32,143 nt of DNA from Paulinella micropora. Its lineage: Eukaryota; Cercozoa; Imbricatea; Euglyphida. The stretch spans positions 237,799 to 269,941 of the forward strand of contig BJOX01000282.1 of the NCBI GenBank assembly GCA_009731375.1, written 5' to 3'. The number at the start of each line of letters is the position of its first letter. The stretch's first letter is position 1. Both the position numbers and the translations under genes were made by a program. Positions 9,146 to 17,347 of the stretch are shown in pieces. The notes under the pieces are model-generated. The model did no database searches and was not told the origin of the DNA. It was given only the letters and a program-made list of their open reading frames with translations.

Positions 9146-10712
9146 CGATTTAAAACAAATCCCTTTAAGTGCCTCGTTTGGGCACCTTTATCATCAAGTA
9201 TGAGCAAGTTATCGCCCAGTCCAATAGTATCTGCTACTACCATGTTGTCTGAGTATGCGATCGGGACTTCAACGCTAAGATTTATATCTTTTTCTATACT
9301 TGGTGGAATATCTTTTGTGCTCTGCGTATTTATTTTTTCTATAAAATTATTAATTGTAGTTTCATTTGCTGGTGCGATAAGAGAATATCCTTTCACACCA
9401 TCGGCTTTTTCTTGCGATTTAACCATTTGATTAAACGAATTCACTAAGTTTTCATATTGTTTGCTAAATGTAGCAGGATTGGTTATTTTATTTACTTTAA
9501 AGTTAGTGTCTTTATCAAAACCGCCCACATTATTCAAAACCCCAATCATAGAATTTAATGTTTGATCTACATTGTATATGAAAGCATCGTATTTCGCATC
9601 TGGAGGTGTTAATTTAATAGTTTTCCAGAATTTCATCGCGTCCAAATATGATACTCCACTACGAGCCCGCCCCTGTGCTTCTAAGGCCATTCTAGATATA
9701 TCTGCTTTTGAGAGCATTGACTTGTAATTGTCAGAAATAGTTTTAGCAACTTCGGCCGTAGCCAATCCATTACTCGTCAAATACTCTGTTATATTAGTAA
9801 TTCTTTCAAAGTATCGTTGGTCGGCGAAATTTTGGACATTTTTATCACTAGTAGCATACAATAAATCATGTTCAAAAGCAATCAAATCCAAAGTGTCTGC
9901 TGGTAAAATGTAAGGAAACTTGCCACGAGTTCTATCTTCTAATTGGAGACGACTTTCTACTCGTGTGGCAGGGCCATTATAGTTGCTTCCAGTAGTATGA
10001 AATCGTCCTTCTTCCAATTTAATAATAGCATCTGGTTGAGCAGTCCATATGTTATATGTGTGCTTTAGAAATTCCCAAAAAGCAACCACGGCCATAGTTT
10101 CAACACTTCCTTTAAATGTATTCCATGCGAACAATGTTGATACTTGTATGCCTAATCTTCTCATCATATCCCGAAACACATAATCGCCAATTCTTTGTTG
10201 TCCCACCGCCATTAAACGAGGGTTAGGTGGAGGTAACTCTGCTGGTGCTTCGTTTCTTGCTAATGCTTCTAATGCCCTTCTGAAAGATTCCGCATTTGGT
10301 CGTCCCATCACCGCGACAGTCATAGCACGGATTTGAGGGTGATTAGCAGTAAAAGTTAATAAGCGATTCCATACCAATCTGCTCACACTATAACGGCCCA
10401 TCCTTGTAGCGGTATCCAGTATTCTACTTAATCTAGGACTCATAATTATATCTTGAATATTTTTAATAATTGCATCTACAAGTCTTGCCGTATCTCTCCG
10501 ATTACCTGTTAATCTCGGCATAAGTGTTTTGTGTTCCTCCGCTATCTTTGCTTCAATCAAAGCATTCTCTGGGTTTTTCTGTTCATATTCTAATCTGTTT
10601 TGTTCCCATTCTTTTAAGTCCCGTGCCTGCCGTTGTTTGTTTTCCCTCTTCGCTACTACTTTTATTTCATTTATACCTTTTTCCAATAAATATGTTAGTC
10701 CCTTACGAGTAA
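9142..10712 (-). CDS. Virion protein with phospholipase A2-like domain
   Basis: At least 514 residues (numbered from TTG at 10686; the frame is open to about 10712). Residues 230-295 hold a PLA2 signature: YNGPAT at 236-241 (calcium-loop position), P-A-D-x-L-D at 262-267, the H-D dyad at 273-274 followed by LLYA, and AD at 288-289 where the second catalytic Asp is expected. The same P.D..D..A..HD..Y layout marks the VP1 PLA2 of parvoviruses, where it acts on endosomal membranes during entry; a similar role here is inferred. A basic helical region (RMGRYSVSRLVWNRLL) precedes it, and a hydrophobic stretch (ETMAVVAFWEFL) lies at 196-207. There is no ATG at the 5' end: the frame joins the upstream coiled-coil segment through an A10 run at 10725-10734. 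Confidence 0.65.
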
Positions 10713-10714
10713 GT

Positions 10715-11182
10715 TTAACGAGTGTTTTTTTTTTCTTCTTCTGTATATCCCCAACGGTTCGTTAATTGCCCTATATCTATATTCATTTGCTCAATATCTC
10801 TATTCATATGCTCAATTTTCCACCTATCAATACCATTTGCTTCAATGGCAAGTCTATTTACTTGTTCTTCTATGGAAGCACTACCATATTTTGCTTCAAA
10901 TGCTTCAAAGTCAACTTCATTTCTGAGATGTTCCTTTAATTCATTCAAATTCATATTGTAGTATTTTCTTGATACTAAATTCTGGTTCAATGTTTTTATC
11001 TTGTCCTTCATTTTTTCTATCGTTGGATCATCGTCCGCTTCTTCGTAAGTTAGAGCATCTAATATTCTATCTGCCCTCTTTAGTTCATTAGCCTTTGCTG
11101 TAATAAATTCTTTGGACTGACCCTCATGTTCTCTTCTGGCTTCATTGTAATAATCAAACCATTTTTTTTCTTGAAACCACAT
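10715..11182 (-). CDS. Charged coiled-coil segment, likely N-terminal part of the PLA2 protein
   Basis: 155 aa from the ATG at 11182 (MWFQEKKWFDYYNEARREHEG). It is almost entirely helical and highly charged, with TIEKMKDKIKTLNQNL and IEHMNRDIEQMNIDIGQL, predicted coiled coils. The frame ends three codons after an A10 run (10725-10734), and the PLA2 frame is open from the same run with no start codon of its own. I therefore read the two as one gene of roughly 680 codons broken at the homopolymer. Transcription likely starts at the bidirectional TATA-like element at 11193. Alternative: a separate small coiled-coil protein. Confidence 0.6.
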   Translation of the reverse strand: MWFQEKKWFDYYNEARREHEGQSKEFITAKANELKRADRILDALTYEEADDDPTIEKMKDKIKTLNQNLVSRKYYNMNLNELKEHLRNEVDFEAFEAKYGSASIEEQVNRLAIEANGIDRWKIEHMNRDIEQMNIDIGQLTNRWGYTEEEKKNTR

Positions 11183-11192
11183 TTTTTATCTG

Positions 11193-11203
11193 CTATAATA
11201 TAG
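11193..11203. promoter_or_regulatory. Candidate bidirectional TATA-like promoter (CTATAATATAG)
   Basis: The 22-bp gap between two divergent ATGs (11182 minus, 11205 plus) contains CTATAATATAG, near-palindromic. Close variants precede the ATGs at 7167 (CTATAATATAT), 8108 (CATAATATAG) and 11714 (TTATAATATAT). Leaders would be very short. AT-rich context makes chance matches possible. Confidence 0.4.
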
Positions 11204-11204
11204 G

Positions 11205-11427
11205 ATGGAAAATAAAATAAAAAAAAAGCAAAGACGAGAAGCAACTTGAAGAGTTGGAAAGGCTAGGAAAGGAAATTGACCAAATCCGTATCACTCAGAA
11301 CTTAGTGAATAGAAACCCCAACATTTTTAGAAAACCTGAAAATATCCTTTATAGATTACCACTATCAGATAAGCAACGAGAAGCAATTTATAATAATATA
11401 ATTAAAGAAGGTAAAATTGGGAGTTAA
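11205..11427 (+). CDS. Short hypothetical protein, frame-broken at a poly-A run
   Basis: The ATG at 11205 opens a short Lys-rich start and meets an A9 run at 11219-11227. After it, a different frame is open to the TAA at 11425-11427 and encodes KQLEELERLGKEIDQIRI, then NPNIFRKPENILYRLPLSDKQ and REAIYNNIIKEGKIG. The amphipathic helix and the regular codon use make this look like a real ~74-residue gene whose frame shifts inside the homopolymer. It sits directly after the bidirectional promoter and seven bases before the next gene. No family recognised. Confidence 0.45.
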
Positions 11428-11434
11428 GTATATA

Positions 11435-11710
11435 ATGGGGCTACGAGAGAAAGCCTTGTCATTGGGCGCGACAGACTTCGGCGAGAGTAAAGTGAAAGGA
11501 AAAAAGTATTATGTCGTCTATAACGGCCGTCGCATCAAATTTGGCGCATCTGGTTATTCAGATTATACCAAACATCAAGACGAAGACAGACGAGAAAGTT
11601 ATCGTGCCAGACATCAAGCAATTAAAACAAAGGATGGAAAGCCCGCATATTTAAACAAAAACCAACCCGCATATTGGATCACTTGCTTTGGTAAATCATT
11701 AATCTTATAA
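11435..11710 (+). CDS. DUF5754-like conserved viral protein (91 aa)
   Basis: The ATG at 11435 starts MGLREKALSLGATDFGESKVKGKKYYVVYNGRRIKFG when read through (given here only to its first landmarks: KKYYVVYNG near 28, then FGASGYSDYT, RRESYRARH, and PAYWITCFGKSLI at the end). This pattern (KxYxVxYNGxxIxFG...YxDxTxHxDxxRRxxYxxRH...PxYW) is a small protein family widespread in PLVs, virophages and large algal viruses; I recall it as DUF5754. Biochemical role unknown. A TTG six codons upstream is in frame but less likely. It is intact, compactly packed between two other small plus-strand genes. Confidence 0.7.
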   Translation: MGLREKALSLGATDFGESKVKGKKYYVVYNGRRIKFGASGYSDYTKHQDEDRRESYRARHQAIKTKDGKPAYLNKNQPAYWITCFGKSLIL

Positions 11711-11713
11711 TAT

Positions 11714-11971
11714 ATGTTATTAATATTACTATTCGTGTGTTCTGCTATGTCGCGGACTGCCTGCGACTTTTATAGCAGAGCAAATCAAAGAAAAAAGGAT
11801 GGATATGTTTATTGTATCCAGAGCGGGATTAACTCAAAATTCAATTTGAAATGTATTTACAAACCGATGTTAGACTGGTGCGTTGGATGGGATGAAGCAC
11901 TACCTTTAATGTGCTCAAATGACGCTTCGTTTTGGTATAAATCACACTTATATGAATGTAATGATATTTAA
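11714..11971 (+). CDS. Small secreted-type six-cysteine protein
   Basis: 85 aa. The start MLLILLFVCSAMSRTAC looks like a signal peptide with cleavage around residues 13-16. The predicted mature part has six Cys (17, 34, 47, 56, 67, 82), an even number that could form three disulfides, plus several Trp and Tyr. It starts three bases after the stop of the preceding gene, with a TATAATATAT box overlapping its start. No family recognised. A secreted or virion-membrane factor acting on the host surface is one idea; a single-pass anchored protein is another. Confidence 0.5.
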   Translation: MLLILLFVCSAMSRTACDFYSRANQRKKDGYVYCIQSGINSKFNLKCIYKPMLDWCVGWDEALPLMCSNDASFWYKSHLYECNDI

Positions 11972-11992
11972 TTCAACCACTCCGTCCAAGGT

Positions 11993-12193
11993 TCAGAATG
12001 AGTAATCGGTTCTGGTTTTTTTTTCCGACACTATACACAGCAAACAATATTTCTGTTTATTCATATGAACACATATTTCATTATCAACATTCTTTTTTTT
12101 GCGACACGAATCACATTCCTTACACAATTTCCATTTTTTGCCTATAAAAAATATGGGAGGATAGAAGATTTTACACGAATGGCAATACTTCAT
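11993..12193 (-). CDS. CxxC zinc-binding protein, relative of the TIR-encoded CEHNK-repeat protein
   Basis: 66 aa, ATG at 12193. The N-terminus YCHSCKIFYPPIFF and KLCKECDSCRKKK forms a Cys4 knuckle pair, and one copy of a degenerate CxHxNKQKYCxxC unit follows (ICVHMNKQKYCLLC). The same architecture, with three full CEHNK units, occurs in the TIR gene at 22098, so the two are likely paralogues. These repeats are frequent in algal giant viruses and PLVs; they probably bind zinc and perhaps nucleic acid. Intact but short. Confidence 0.55.
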   Translation of the reverse strand: MKYCHSCKIFYPPIFFIGKKWKLCKECDSCRKKKNVDNEICVHMNKQKYCLLCIVSEKKTRTDYSF

Positions 12194-12217
12194 TATATTA
12201 ACAATTAGTTTATTATT

Positions 12218-12556
12218 TTAATTTAACTTCGGCGATGGGCAGATTATTCCTATCATCAAACTGATAAGAGAGACATACGTGTTAGAAGTTGCGCAATCTA
12301 TATTCGGGTTGCTCAATCTTACAATACAAAGGATTATTATACCGATCAGCACACTCATTTGAAAAATGTACTTAATCATTCTAGCATCTGTTGCTTTTGA
12401 CATACAACAACATTGCCATTCATTGTCCATTTTTTTTCCCTCGTTCTTTAACTCCGCAGAGATGACGCGAGACTTTAACTCTGGTGTTAGGTCTCCATCA
12501 GCCAAATCAATAATAGGAGGAGGTCTATGAAGTCTAGTTGTATTATTGCTGGACAT
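12218..12556 (-). CDS. Small membrane protein with two hydrophobic segments
   Basis: 112 aa, ATG at 12556, overlapping the end of the fibre gene by 14 bp. An N-terminal cytosolic-type region (RPPPIIDLADGDLTPELKSRV) is followed by a CCC cluster and two membrane segments: YIFQMSVLIGIIILCIVRL near 64-82 and YVSLISLMIGIICPSP near 93-108. Comparable small two-helix proteins ending in a GxxxPSP motif are common next to fibre genes in PLVs and giant viruses (recalled, not searched). It may be a virion or host-membrane protein. The overlap suggests coupled expression with the fibre. Confidence 0.6.
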   Translation of the reverse strand: MSSNNTTRLHRPPPIIDLADGDLTPELKSRVISAELKNEGKKMDNEWQCCCMSKATDARMIKYIFQMSVLIGIIILCIVRLSNPNIDCATSNTYVSLISLMIGIICPSPKLN

Positions 12557-15500
12557 TTGGAAGAACGGCCACTCTGATTTCTGCTAGTTGCTTAGATAGA
12601 TCTTCTATAATAAGCATGAGATTATTATTTTGTAAATTAACTACCTTTTCTGCCATGTGTTGAAATCCGCTTACCAATATCGGTATAAAACTTGAATATG
12701 TTATGCCTTCAAGGTAGCCTTCTCCGTCGTCTGCTTTTATTCCACTTTCGGATACAAATTCTGGAAATATTTTTTTTACTTCATCAGCGATAAATCCGTG
12801 GTTCTTTTTTTCTTTCTTTTCGTCCGTTTTCCAATAATACGAACAGCAGTTTATTTTTGATAATTTCTCGCAACAATCACCGCAGTCTAATGTTGTAATA
12901 TCAGATTTTAGCCTCCTGTCCGATGTATATGTCCAATTACCATTAAGAGGAACATAAACATAATTACCAGAAGGCTCACCCGTAGAGTTTGAAGTAGTCC
13001 AAGCATGAAGCAAACCATTAACCGCACCAATTACAGCATAATTCGTATATCCTCCCGATTTCATAAATATTTGTGGGTCGTAAGTGCCAGCAGGTCTTTG
13101 TCTTATTGTCAAATAACCACTGGATGTTGTTGGAATAGTTATTCCCGCCCTTGCTGTAATTAATCCTTTTGTCCATAAAGTTCCATTTGCCCCATTCAAG
13201 GACATTAACAATTGCTCACTAGCATTTTCCCATACAAAACCATCTGCCGAAGCAGAACCACTCCTAAATCTTATAGCAAAGCCTGAAATATCGTTGCCTG
13301 CCACTGCTGTTCCTCCACCTAATGATTTATTCGCCCCTGACTGAGCCATGTAAATACCCCAACCTGTGTTGTCTGTATCCCACATAAATATTCCTTGTCC
13401 GCTTCCTCCATCTGTTTTGTTTTGGATAGATAACTTACATCCTCCATCCACCGTTAATAATCCGCTGGCTGTTATTGTTCCAGCACTTGTTATGTTGTTT
13501 GAATTCATATCTAAGGCACCATAAAACCGCATACCACCCGCATTGTTAAAACGGACAATGTCAGACGAAGCACTTTCATTATCCAAAAGTTTTGAAATAT
13601 AAAGTCCTGCTCCTTTTACATCAAATGCTACATTAGTGAATAAATATCCTCTTTGGTCGGCGGTTCCACTTGAATCAGTATTTAAAGTATATAAGAAAGA
13701 CTGCCAATCACCTGATGTCTGTGAAAAGAATATATCTCCTCCATTTTGGTTTAATATCCTCGCCCCATTATATGTAATATTTCCACCATTAGTGATATTC
13801 ACATTATTAAAATCCGCAGTGTTTGTTAAAGTTAGATATTTTATCTCGGTTCTAGTCCCATTGAATGTTTTAATTCCCGTTATTGTTTGGTCTCCTGTTA
13901 GTTTTACATTTTGTCCGTCCAATGTGTCCGCGTACCCTTTTGTCGCTCCGTCCGTCGCTAATGTCGGAGTTCCAAGGTTGGCTATTTTGCTACTATTACA
14001 ATCTAGCCCCGAAGCATTTACCCAACCGACAATAACCCCATCAATAATAAAACTTATTTTTTTGGCCGAAATTTCAAAGTTGTGATATGTTGCCGTGTTC
14101 ATATTCAAACAAGCAATAGCCCCGATATCACTCGTAGAATTAAAAACAATTAATGTTCCCTTCGTTGTAGCATTTATTGAATTTCCAGTTATTTCAACAC
14201 CACTGCTATATGTCTTAATTCCTGCTATGGTTTGGTTTCCTGTTGTTTTAACTGCCGAAGTATCAAGGACAGAAACATCCACACCATCAACAAGATTCAC
14301 ATTTGTTATAATCTGGCTTCCCATATTTAGTCCGCCATTTGCTGTTATCGCCCCACTCGCCGTTAATGTGGTTGTTGATACTCCCGCACTTGCGGTTATT
14401 ACCTTTGAAGCCTTAACCTCTCCATTGTTAATCCTGAATAATTCGTTTGTCCCGCCATAGTAAAATATATGACTATCAGTTGAAGCATTAACATTATAAA
14501 CCAAAGATTGACTAGCGATACCAAATCCAAAAAACGCAGTTATTGATGGTGTTCCTCCGTCCCATAAGACTAATTTATTGTTGGCGAGTGCTTTTCTATC
14601 TATGAAAACACTTTTCCCTGCTCCTACTACTATGTTATCGCTTGTTGTTAATGTTGTTGTTGTTATCCCCGCATTTGCTTTGATTTCACTGCTAAATGAC
14701 TTAGTCCCCGCTATGGTTTGGTCTCCTGTTAGTTTAACGACTGCGGTATCAAGAGCAGAAACATCAATACCATCAACATTACCAACATTTGTAATAGCAA
14801 AACCACCCATATTTAAACTGCCCGTCATAGCCGTTGTGCCGTCCTTTGCCAGTTTCGTATCGGTATATGCCTTCGTTGAAGCATCGCCATCGTAGAATGG
14901 TGCTGGAAGTCCGCTGATTGCGGTCGTGCTGTTAAAATTTAAAACATTGCCAGTTAATGTTATTCCACTCCCCGTGGTAGAAGCGAGTGTTATGGACGAA
15001 CCGACGATAGATAGTGCCGTTGCTCCACCTACCTCCGACGAATAAATAGAACCTGTATTATTATTATAGTTGAAGAATAACTTCCCTGTATTTAATGGAT
15101 TTGAATCTTTTATACCCAAATAAGTAGTAAATATTTTATTCCCTGTTATGGTTTGGTCTCCTGTTAGTTTAACCACAGCACTATCAAGGGAAGAAACATC
15201 AATACCATCAACATTACCGACATTTGCTATGTTAAAACCTCCCATATTTAAATCTCCAAACATCATAGCGAGACCATCCAATCTCAGAAAAGGAGAGTTT
15301 GTGTTTCGCCATTGTCCTGTGCTATAAATGAGCAGTTGGTTATCGGCGGGTGTGCCTGTAATTAAAACATCGCTGTGTGTATTAATTGAGCCGTCCGCGG
15401 ACACTTTATCATTATTGTCTTCGTGCTCTGATATCCAAGTATCAACATCTTTTGTATTCAATAAATTAACTCCTGTTATGTTCAAATTACCGCCCATATT

Positions 15501-15938
15501 AATATTACCGAATTCATCAACATTTATCGGAAATGTTTTATTTACCCAGTTTATTGAATTATATGTGAGATAACTACTCATTGCGATTGGTGCAGTTATG
15601 ACCACATCCGTTAATTTATCTAGTTCAAAATCGCTTATATAACTTGAAGTTAATGTAGCAAATGAAGTATTACCCAACCCGTCCGTTTTTAATACTTGAT
15701 TTGCTTTGCCGTCCGCTATTGGTAAATCATATTCGTTATTAATTGAGACATAACCAGTATCAGATATCAACAAAGAAGAGTTATTATTTCGCGAGGATAT
15801 TGTTATGTCATCCGTCCTTGCTTGGATTGAGTTTGCTTCAATATGGTCGCCGTATAACACGCCATCAATTTCTAAATCCTCATCCACTATGACAGAGCCG
15901 TAAAAATTGTATGTCCATGGATTGTCTAAATGGTTCAT
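12543..15938 (-). CDS. Long fibre/adhesin with C-terminal S74 intramolecular chaperone
   Basis: 1131 aa, intact, ATG at 15938. The N-terminus (WTYNFYGSVIVDEDLEIDGVLYG) starts a beta-helical stalk. The stalk contains repeated units of the type LNMGGFxIxNVGNVDGIDVS and LTGDQTITGxKxF (at least four clear copies), as in trimeric tail-fibre proteins. The last ~127 residues are a peptidase S74 chaperone: SDRRLK with Ser1006 and Lys1011 as the autocleavage dyad, then SYYWKTD, NHGFIADEVKKIFPEFV and SFIPILVSGFQ, ending in a coiled coil. In this family the domain drives trimer folding and then cleaves itself off before the Ser. The likely role is host attachment. The membrane-protein gene overlaps its 3' end. 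Confidence 0.85.
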   Translation of the reverse strand: MNHLDNPWTYNFYGSVIVDEDLEIDGVLYGDHIEANSIQARTDDITISSRNNNSSLLISDTGYVSINNEYDLPIADGKANQVLKTDGLGNTSFATLTSSYISDFELDKLTDVVITAPIAMSSYLTYNSINWVNKTFPINVDEFGNINMGGNLNITGVNLLNTKDVDTWISEHEDNNDKVSADGSINTHSDVLITGTPADNQLLIYSTGQWRNTNSPFLRLDGLAMMFGDLNMGGFNIANVGNVDGIDVSSLDSAVVKLTGDQTITGNKIFTTYLGIKDSNPLNTGKLFFNYNNNTGSIYSSEVGGATALSIVGSSITLASTTGSGITLTGNVLNFNSTTAISGLPAPFYDGDASTKAYTDTKLAKDGTTAMTGSLNMGGFAITNVGNVDGIDVSALDTAVVKLTGDQTIAGTKSFSSEIKANAGITTTTLTTSDNIVVGAGKSVFIDRKALANNKLVLWDGGTPSITAFFGFGIASQSLVYNVNASTDSHIFYYGGTNELFRINNGEVKASKVITASAGVSTTTLTASGAITANGGLNMGSQIITNVNLVDGVDVSVLDTSAVKTTGNQTIAGIKTYSSGVEITGNSINATTKGTLIVFNSTSDIGAIACLNMNTATYHNFEISAKKISFIIDGVIVGWVNASGLDCNSSKIANLGTPTLATDGATKGYADTLDGQNVKLTGDQTITGIKTFNGTRTEIKYLTLTNTADFNNVNITNGGNITYNGARILNQNGGDIFFSQTSGDWQSFLYTLNTDSSGTADQRGYLFTNVAFDVKGAGLYISKLLDNESASSDIVRFNNAGGMRFYGALDMNSNNITSAGTITASGLLTVDGGCKLSIQNKTDGGSGQGIFMWDTDNTGWGIYMAQSGANKSLGGGTAVAGNDISGFAIRFRSGSASADGFVWENASEQLLMSLNGANGTLWTKGLITARAGITIPTTSSGYLTIRQRPAGTYDPQIFMKSGGYTNYAVIGAVNGLLHAWTTSNSTGEPSGNYVYVPLNGNWTYTSDRRLKSDITTLDCGDCCEKLSKINCCSYYWKTDEKKEKKNHGFIADEVKKIFPEFVSESGIKADDGEGYLEGITYSSFIPILVSGFQHMAEKVVNLQNNNLMLIIEDLSKQLAEIRVAVLPNVQQ

Positions 15939-15988
15939 ACTTTAATTGTATTATTTTATATTGTAGAATATATATTTGGTCTTAAAAA

Positions 15989-16633
15989 ATGAATATATTT
16001 GGCCGTACGCAAGAGCAACAATCAATTGATACGAAAACTATTGTTATTACTGCTACTCCAAAATTGACGAGAGTTATTCAAAATGCGTATAATTCCACGG
16101 CACTTAGATCCGCAATGACTTGCACTTCATTTACAACTCTTGACACATCTGGCACTGGAAGCAAAACAATCTCTAATCTTGGAGTTGGTCAATCTATAAT
16201 CGTTTCTTTCTCTGGTTGTTTAACAATGGCCGCGAATCCCGTTGGGAATGGGTCTTTTCAATTTCAATTCTATTTTGATTACGGCTCATATGCTTATAGT
16301 CTTGATACAGAGATAACCGATTATTTTCCTGCTTTTACTAATGAAGAATATAGTTGCACGTGGATTGTTCAAAAAACAACAACGACACAAGTTCTTTTAG
16401 CATGGACGATTTCGGCTCCTAGTAATGATATAAGCGGACATACGGTTAAAAAAACGGGTCGCATTGAAACTTATCCAACTAATAGAGTTTCCGTAACCTG
16501 TGCAAATGGCGCGGACATTTCATTGAATGTTTATTATAAATCAAGAAACTCCGACAAACCTATTTCATTTAACCCATCATTTTTCAAAATTGATGTTATG
16601 AAGGATATAGCACTAACCGCTGATTACATATGA
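15989..16633 (+). CDS. Beta-rich hypothetical virion/fibre-associated protein (214 aa)
   Basis: The ATG at 15989 begins MNIFGRTQEQQ, close to MNLFGQ of the protein at 1529. The body is Thr/Ser/aromatic-rich with alternating strands (NLGVGQSIIVSFSGCL, FQFQFYFDYGSYAYSL, VLLAWTISAP), typical of a single beta-sandwich domain. No Walker or catalytic motifs. It is divergent from the fibre gene (51 bp between starts), so one regulatory region probably serves both, and it overlaps the end of the minus-strand gene at 16624 by 10 bp. I infer a virion surface accessory protein. Intact. Confidence 0.55.
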   Translation: MNIFGRTQEQQSIDTKTIVITATPKLTRVIQNAYNSTALRSAMTCTSFTTLDTSGTGSKTISNLGVGQSIIVSFSGCLTMAANPVGNGSFQFQFYFDYGSYAYSLDTEITDYFPAFTNEEYSCTWIVQKTTTTQVLLAWTISAPSNDISGHTVKKTGRIETYPTNRVSVTCANGADISLNVYYKSRNSDKPISFNPSFFKIDVMKDIALTADYI

Positions 16634-17304
16634 AACCTGTCATACATATCTTTTAGTGTTGTTAGTTTGCCCTCGTGTTGAGATAAAACATCGCGGAAAA
16701 ATGTTTTATAATCTAACTTACCATATTTAAGAATAGGTCGTTGCTCTGGTGGTATGTGTGCGTATCTACTCTCGTGCCATTTCTTCATATCCTCCTGTAA
16801 TATGGTGCGGTCTTCCACTTTCATATACAAGAAATTAAACGGGTCTTTTGATACTTTCAAATGTGCCGTTATTATTTCATAGCAACTATATCCGTTCTCG
16901 GGCGGATTCCGCTTTGCTTTAATTGGCGTTTTCTTTTTCTTCGTTGGTGCGGGTTCCTCTTTTGCTTCTAAAACTAGTAATTCTTTTTTTGCTAATTCTT
17001 CTCATACATTGGTCTTGATTTCGGTAATGCCAGTCTCCTTCAAATCACTTTCTTTAAAGGGCGTAAATTCTTCTGTTGTTTCTGGTTCTTCGTCAAACAC
17101 CGTCTTCATCATATCGGAAGAAGGCAATACAACTTCAATATTATCATTCTTCTCTTTAACTTCTGATTTTGGTTCGGGTCTGTATTTTTCATAAAATGCG
17201 ACGATATCAGTTTTAAGCGATTTGCTTGTTGGCAGTTTAATATCACTACTTAAATGAGTCCATTTTTCTATTTGGCTCAGATAATCTTTTTTAGTTGATG
17301 ACAT
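16624..17304 (-). CDS. Hypothetical protein interrupted by an in-frame TGA
   Basis: The start is the ATG at 17304 (MSSTKKDYLSQIEKWTHLSSD), preceded by a TATATATA box; another ATG is at 17319. The N-terminal ~40 residues look like a small helical domain, followed by an acidic linker. The frame meets TGA at 17002-17004, then stays open with a Lys-rich stretch (PAPTKKKKTPIKAKR) and a C-terminal domain containing NGYSCYEIITAHLKV, DPFNFLYMKVEDRT, WHESRYAHIPPEQRPIL and KLDYKTFFRDVLSQHEG, ending with TAA at 16624. The coding quality downstream of the TGA, with no ATG there until residue FLYM, shows one gene with a nonsense change. No family recognised. It lies next to the helicase gene. Confidence 0.55.
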
Positions 17305-17347
17305 GTTATATATAAGCATAACAAAAAAAAAATCCGTTTTATATTAT

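Noticed and set aside
13636-14895. Open plus-strand frames opposite the fibre gene
   Set aside because: Antisense shadows of a repetitive, stop-poor gene.
6961-17004. Alternative genetic code with TGA as a sense codon
   Set aside because: Only two cases, and the MCP frame appears to end normally at a TGA; CGA to TGA mutation explains both.
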